Of a stretch of 64,000 nucleotides of DNA, positions 59,779-64,000 are shown piece after piece (the stretch's first letter is position 1; the number at the start of each line of letters is the position of its first letter). The notes beneath the pieces are model-generated. The model did not search any database. It had not been told where the DNA came from and saw nothing but the letters and a program-made list of their open reading frames with translations. The translations under genes and the position numbers were made by a program. Origin of the DNA: Stereum hirsutum FP-91666 SS1 (lineage: Eukaryota > Basidiomycota > Agaricomycetes > Russulales > Stereaceae); NCBI RefSeq assembly GCF_000264905.1, contig NW_006763131.1:2746708-2810707 (forward strand), in the 5' to 3' direction.

Positions 59779-61880
59779 TAATCTGGAGCTTCACTATTTA
59801 TTTCGATGGCACATGATGCGGGACGCCTCTACACATTGACGGCCGTCTACCCCAGCGCGATTGCTCCCCTTCTTGTGCATAAAATACTTACTCGCCGCTG
59901 TTGCCGTACTTATATCATACTGGCATGTGTGGCGCGCCACACAATTGTTTTGTTCACCACCACCACCACCACCACTTCGTTATATTTTGTTGTTTCTGTT
60001 TTTTTATGTTATTCCTGCTGCAGCACCCCGAACGTTCTCGCACGATTTGACTCAGACTGTGACTGTTTGCAAAATATTGTACATTCCCCACCACTAAACC
60101 TTCGAATGGGTTCCGCCTTCCAAGAGAAGGACCTTGGGAAGACCATTCGCAGTAATCGACATCGTGCCATTCCTCTTTCTGTTTAACGTATTATTCTCTA
60201 TGTGTCACCCTGTCTGTCGCTGTGTGTTTGTTTGTGTCTGCTCGTTTGTTTGCTCTTTCCGCCCGTCCGACTCTTATTGACACATCGAAACCTCCCTTTT
60301 TTTGTTCATCATGTTCACCGTACAATACTCTTTCTGCTCGCTCGTCCGTCCTTGTCCGACTCGAATTTGTCTCTTTCTATTTTATTGTTCTGCTCCCGCG
60401 GGCCTGTTCACGCTCTTGTTCAAGTTATAGTATTCGACAACCCTGAGACCGAGTTATCAGTAGGCTTAGGCTCTGCGTTCATTATAGCTCCTTCTGAACC
60501 TGTGATCCTCTGAAAGTAGTCCTACGGACACCACTAAAGCATTCATGAGCCGCACGGTACCTGCATGCCAGTGGATGCCTGTCCGTAACGATGTAGAACT
60601 CATTCTAGTCCGACAGGCATCCAGTGTAGTAAAGGAGTCGACCTTGCGCATGCGCTTTCTCTGTGCGGATCGACTGTGGTTAACTCTAAAACTCCAAACT
60701 GCACGACACCCTCCCACACGAGGCTTCAAGCTTCGAGATTCCTCAAGTTCCGCCACCGCATGGTGCATGGGTAAGTTGAACACACGAGACCTGGCAGGCT
60801 GCTCTTGATGTGGTGTTGATTTGGAGCTCGATAACCTAGAATTGGCTCATACCAAGCAGAATCACGAACTTGAATGCCCGCCATGTTTCTTCTGGATCGA
60901 TACTGTAGTCTAAGCTTTGAACTTGAAGGTTTGCACTTAGGGTGTGATAGAGCCGGAATGGTGTTAGGCTTCGACTTCTGCGTGGTACGAGCACGCGAAA
61001 AGTTCAAAAGGGGGTAGGTCATTGCCAACGATTGAGTTGCCAGTCCGCCCGAGGATCTGTGTCAGGCAGGCTGAACCTGTTGGCGGTTCGACCCGCTTCG
61101 CTGACCCGTGTTGTATCTACGCCAGACTACTAGGCTATGCCGGATGCTCGAGCTAATATGATGGACTTTCCGTTGCTGGCCCAATCCTAGAGGAATCCAG
61201 TAAGAGAGAGCTGTGTTCTTCCTGGTCCGAGGAAGGATTCACACCCGTCATGCATGTATCGTACTACATAGCACTTACCCCAATTGTCAACCGTTCTTAC
61301 CATGATATCAAGCGCCACTGACGCTATCGCTAGCCTGAGTATTTCTCGCCGGACATACGACCAAGAGGAGCAGTACGAGCACAGGCAGAAGCAGTAGGGC
61401 GCCGCAATAATGTCGGCATCCTTCTTACAACTTTCCACGGATAGAATTTTCAAGCGTCCGAGGCCACAGGATCAGATCGCGTGTCTGTTCTCTCACCGTC
61501 GTTGCATGATTGTATCTGGGCACAAGCTACAGACGGGGAAGCGTATTGTTGTCGATGATACAATGGATCCCGAGGCTGTCGGGCGTTATGCGCTACAGGT
61601 GAAAATACAGGGTTAATCTTCTGCCGAAAGGGGCCATTTATGGATCGCAGAGGGGTCTTGAAGATTGTTCGAAAATAGAGGCAGAGAGAAAAGGAAATCC
61701 AAAAATGAAATGTCACATGTATCCATCCGTAGTGGTGAGAGATGCTGATGATGCAAGAGAAGCGGATAAGGTATAGGGATGCAGGTATCCAAATATGTGA
61801 CGGTGCGAGTGCGAAGGGAGAAGAAGATCGGTCCTGTATTCCGCGTACTAGATGCTACGGGTAGCCGTGAGTAAATAGTC
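59779..61880. other. long intergenic region
   Basis: About 2.1 kb. The left part (to about 60500) is pyrimidine-rich and contains a CAC repeat near 59958, probably the long 3' untranslated region of the homeodomain gene. No gene or tRNA was supported; a minus frame near 61187-61453 has no conserved text. Confidence 0.4.
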
Positions 61881-63041
61881 TCAGGTTCTAAGACATGGAA
61901 TGACCAACCATTCTGGCGTTATCGTAAGAGCGAGAGTGAAACTGCACAAAGCTCCCAAAACGACAAGTACTAGTAGGTTTCTCTCCACGTAGGTACGTGT
62001 GACCTCGATGGCGGTGGACTTTCGAGCCCTTGTGCGTCCCAACCCAACCTCATCGGTACGAGAGGCGATGTACTCTGCTGATGTTCGCTGAGCATCCTTG
62101 ATCAACCTTGATGCGCTTCCAGGAGATCTGTCGAGGTCGCAGAAAGTCGGTAGAGCGAGGGTGCGGGCGAGGTGACAGAGTGCACTGTCCCGCTGTTCTG
62201 CGCCGCGCGGTGCGAATGAAGACGGCGATGAGATGATCCATGAAGTGTCTTGCTCCAAGATGATATCGATACCATCCCGCTTCCTCTCCAGTGCCAGTTC
62301 AACCTCATCCTCATTACGCCTTCGGCAAACCAGCTCGCAGTCGGCCTCCTCCTTCAATACTTCGGCAACGACGTCCCATATCGGTCGGCCTCCCGGTGCA
62401 AGACGCGAAAGACGATTCTCCAGCCATGCATGGGGCATGTGCTGAGGAGCGCGAAGAGAGTGATTTGTGGATGTGATATCGTTCATCGAAGAGAGAGGCG
62501 AAATAGGATTATTAGGTATACGGACTCCAAAGATTCTGTCGCGTGTGTCCAGTGTGAAGTGTGCTCCGATGTTGACCTCGAGTTCCCTCTCCCTCTGACG
62601 CCACTCTTGCACCATAACTCTGCCACCCCCTACATCCCACATCCCACACCGACACCCTGCCCCAAGCTCTGTGTCTGACTCAAGGATTGGCCAGTTGAGG
62701 ACGTCTTCGCCATAAACGTCGACGTTGTATGCGAGGCAGTTTGTGCAGAACTCGCGGGCACGAAAGATCAAGGCAGAAGAGAGTGCATGCGCACTGGAAG
62801 AGATGAGGGTAGATATGATTGACCGGTGGAGATGGGACCTGACGATAAGGAGTAGTTCGGGGGGTAGTGAGACAAGAGTGAATGTTTGTGCATGGGACGC
62901 TGCTACTCGCAGGGTTCCGCATGATTGCAGAGATATAATCTTGTCGAGAATGATCAGCTCGGGTGACAAATGGGCGAGGACTGCATGGGCGAGATACATC
63001 CGGGAGGCAAGGAAGCGCTGACTATCTGCGAAGTCGAACAT
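61881..63041 (-). CDS. orphan protein with F-box-like N-terminus and C-terminal membrane anchor
   Basis: One uninterrupted minus-strand frame of 386 codons from ATG 63041 (MFDFADSQRFLASRMYLAHA). Near residue 60 the text LVSLPPELLLIVRSHL matches the start of an F-box (LPxELLxxI), followed by Ala/Ser-rich helices and a Cys-containing FCTNCLAYNVDVYGEDVLNW segment. The middle is charged (WRQRERELE and RRNEDEVELALERKRDG). The C-terminus is one hydrophobic helix, NLLVLVVLGALCSFTLALTI, then a short end, as in a tail-anchored protein. If the F-box is real, it would place a ubiquitin-ligase substrate adaptor on an organelle membrane. I do not recognise a named family. A long intron-free frame in an intron-rich window is notable. 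Confidence 0.7.
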   Translation of the reverse strand: MFDFADSQRFLASRMYLAHAVLAHLSPELIILDKIISLQSCGTLRVAASHAQTFTLVSLPPELLLIVRSHLHRSIISTLISSSAHALSSALIFRAREFCTNCLAYNVDVYGEDVLNWPILESDTELGAGCRCGMWDVGGGRVMVQEWRQRERELEVNIGAHFTLDTRDRIFGVRIPNNPISPLSSMNDITSTNHSLRAPQHMPHAWLENRLSRLAPGGRPIWDVVAEVLKEEADCELVCRRRNEDEVELALERKRDGIDIILEQDTSWIISSPSSFAPRGAEQRDSALCHLARTLALPTFCDLDRSPGSASRLIKDAQRTSAEYIASRTDEVGLGRTRARKSTAIEVTRTYVERNLLVLVVLGALCSFTLALTITPEWLVIPCLRT

Positions 63042-63406
63042 AGCGGAGAGGGCTACAAGCGCAGGATGGGTGAGCAGACCGCGGACAATGAGAGTTGAAG
63101 CAAGCTTTTATAGGGCTTCGCGATATCACGATCGAAAGCACAGCAAGAAGCTAGAAAGAACATCATGGTCGGATACTCTGCGAGGGAACCTGTGACCCCC
63201 AAGGTTCAAGTTACCTCAAGCCGCATCATCTCGCAATAACTTAGAAGCCCAGTAGCGAGTGAAGTCGCCGTGGTGCCTCTTCCGTTGCACCTCATGTTAG
63301 TGAGAAGATACACCAACCTAGTCACGACGATAGACGCTTGCGCTGCATCTAGTAGCCGATGAAGAACACCGACTCCCATGAAACGGTTGTATACGGGGTA
63401 AAACAG
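63042..63406. other. intergenic
   Basis: About 365 bases that should hold the promoter of the F-box-like gene and the 3' end of the partial gene, both on minus. Nothing else recognised. Confidence 0.4.
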
Positions 63407-64000
63407 TCAAAGAATCGTGAATATCGGGGCCACTGCAAAGGGCGGTAAGTTATTTGGACCGTATCTAGGGAAAAGTGTGGTGTTAGTTTTCCTCGCAGCG
63501 GAAGAGTTGTTCACCATCGAGAGTTCATGGGAACTTACCATATTCTTTCTCCGTACATTCTCAGGAGACCGCCAATTATCCTCTGAGCCGCATCTGATGA
63601 ACACAACCTCGGACCGCACTCACCTACCGATTTCCGAAGACAGCAGCCTCATATACTTAGCATCACTGAGCTCGCAGGCCGGGCTAGACTAGAGAGCTCG
63701 CTACAGATGGACATCGTGAATTTCATCAGCTAGTTTGATGGTTTGTTCGTAGTGGCAAGGAGAGTGTGGTGCAGTGCTCCTGCTCGCGAGGAACTTACAT
63801 ACACCAAGAGTTCTATCGGAGCGCCAAATAAGGTGGCGGTATCATCGAGTGCACTTTCCCCTTTTGGTGCCACACTACGACAAACTTATGGGCCACGTTC
63901 GGTGCAACCAGATCAAACGATGTTTATTCTTTATAGACACCAAGCCTGAAGTAGCTCGACCTGAAGAGAATGGCGCGCTTCTCACATTTGGAAAGTTCTC
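63407..64000 (-). CDS. 3' end of an unknown gene, cut by the window edge
   Basis: Minus-strand exons can be joined in one frame. An exon near 63800-63850 encodes ALDDTATLFGAPIELLVY. After GTAAGT and an intron, one near 63650-63700 encodes ACELSDAKYMRLLSSEI. After another intron, DAAQRIIGGLLRMYGERIW follows, and a last exon gives KTNTTLFPRYGPNNLPPFAV and APIFTIL, stopping at 63407-63409. The consistent frame across good splice sites supports a real C-terminus. I do not recognise the family. The 5' part lies beyond position 64000. Confidence 0.5.

Noticed and set aside
59940..59990. CAC trinucleotide run as a mobile or regulatory element
   Set aside because: A short microsatellite in a probable 3' untranslated region; no inverted repeats or target duplications nearby.
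61040..61115. Possible tRNA around GGTTCGACCC
   Set aside because: The arms on both sides of the T-loop-like stretch do not pair, and no acceptor stem or anticodon arm could be drawn.

Overview
This looks like nuclear DNA from a mushroom-forming basidiomycete (Agaricomycete-type fungus). Almost every gene is split by many short introns of about 50-90 bases with GT...AG ends. Genes are packed on both strands with short divergent promoters. Several proteins are fungal: a siderophore transporter, Isc1, an Ark1/Prk1-type kinase and a tandem homeodomain regulator. Two others (an orphan 7TM family and a recurrent mushroom orphan family, here as a pseudogene) are ones I associate with Agaricomycetes. 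I see no prophage, CRISPR, rRNA or convincing tRNA.

Layout. 0-3.7 kb: a PPR-like protein, possibly cut by the window edge, and a REX4-like exonuclease fold. 4.4-7.4 kb: a mitochondrial carrier (-) divergent from a RING-CH membrane E3 ligase (+). 9.0-15.6 kb: importin alpha (-), proteasome subunit Rpn2 (-) and, divergent from it, cytochrome oxidase subunit VIa (+). 15.6-19.1 kb: a poor region with decayed coding fragments and a 7TM orphan gene. 19.4-29.8 kb: a RecQ helicase, Nup155/Nup170, a NOPCHAP1-like protein and, convergent, the diphthamide factor DPH4. 30-35.6 kb: a frameshifted pseudogene, EXO5 and a Ctr-like membrane protein. 36.5-40.4 kb: a siderophore transporter (-) with a cluster of iron-type GATA sites upstream. 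41-49.5 kb: the Ark1-type kinase (-), a 3-hydroxyisobutyrate-dehydrogenase-like protein, a small orphan protein (-) and the inositol phosphosphingolipid phospholipase Isc1. 49.8-56 kb: gamma-COP and pantothenate kinase. 57.9-59.8 kb: a three-homeodomain protein. 61.9-64 kb: an F-box-like, tail-anchored orphan and the 3' end of another unknown gene, both on minus.

Most of the window is housekeeping: nuclear transport, proteasome, respiration, COPI traffic, CoA synthesis, sphingolipid turnover, DNA repair. No multi-gene defence or biosynthetic cluster is visible. The most interesting signals are inside single genes: three homeodomains each interrupted by an intron at the same codon and phase; a REX4-like protein that has lost most of its DEDDh catalytic residues; a canonical PCNA-binding motif in EXO5; a hidden 24-base last exon in RPN2 that completes a Rpn13-docking-like tail; several 19-28 base microexons; and ATCWGATAA sites upstream of the siderophore transporter. 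Splice sites were placed by eye from reading frame and consensus; no RNA evidence was available.
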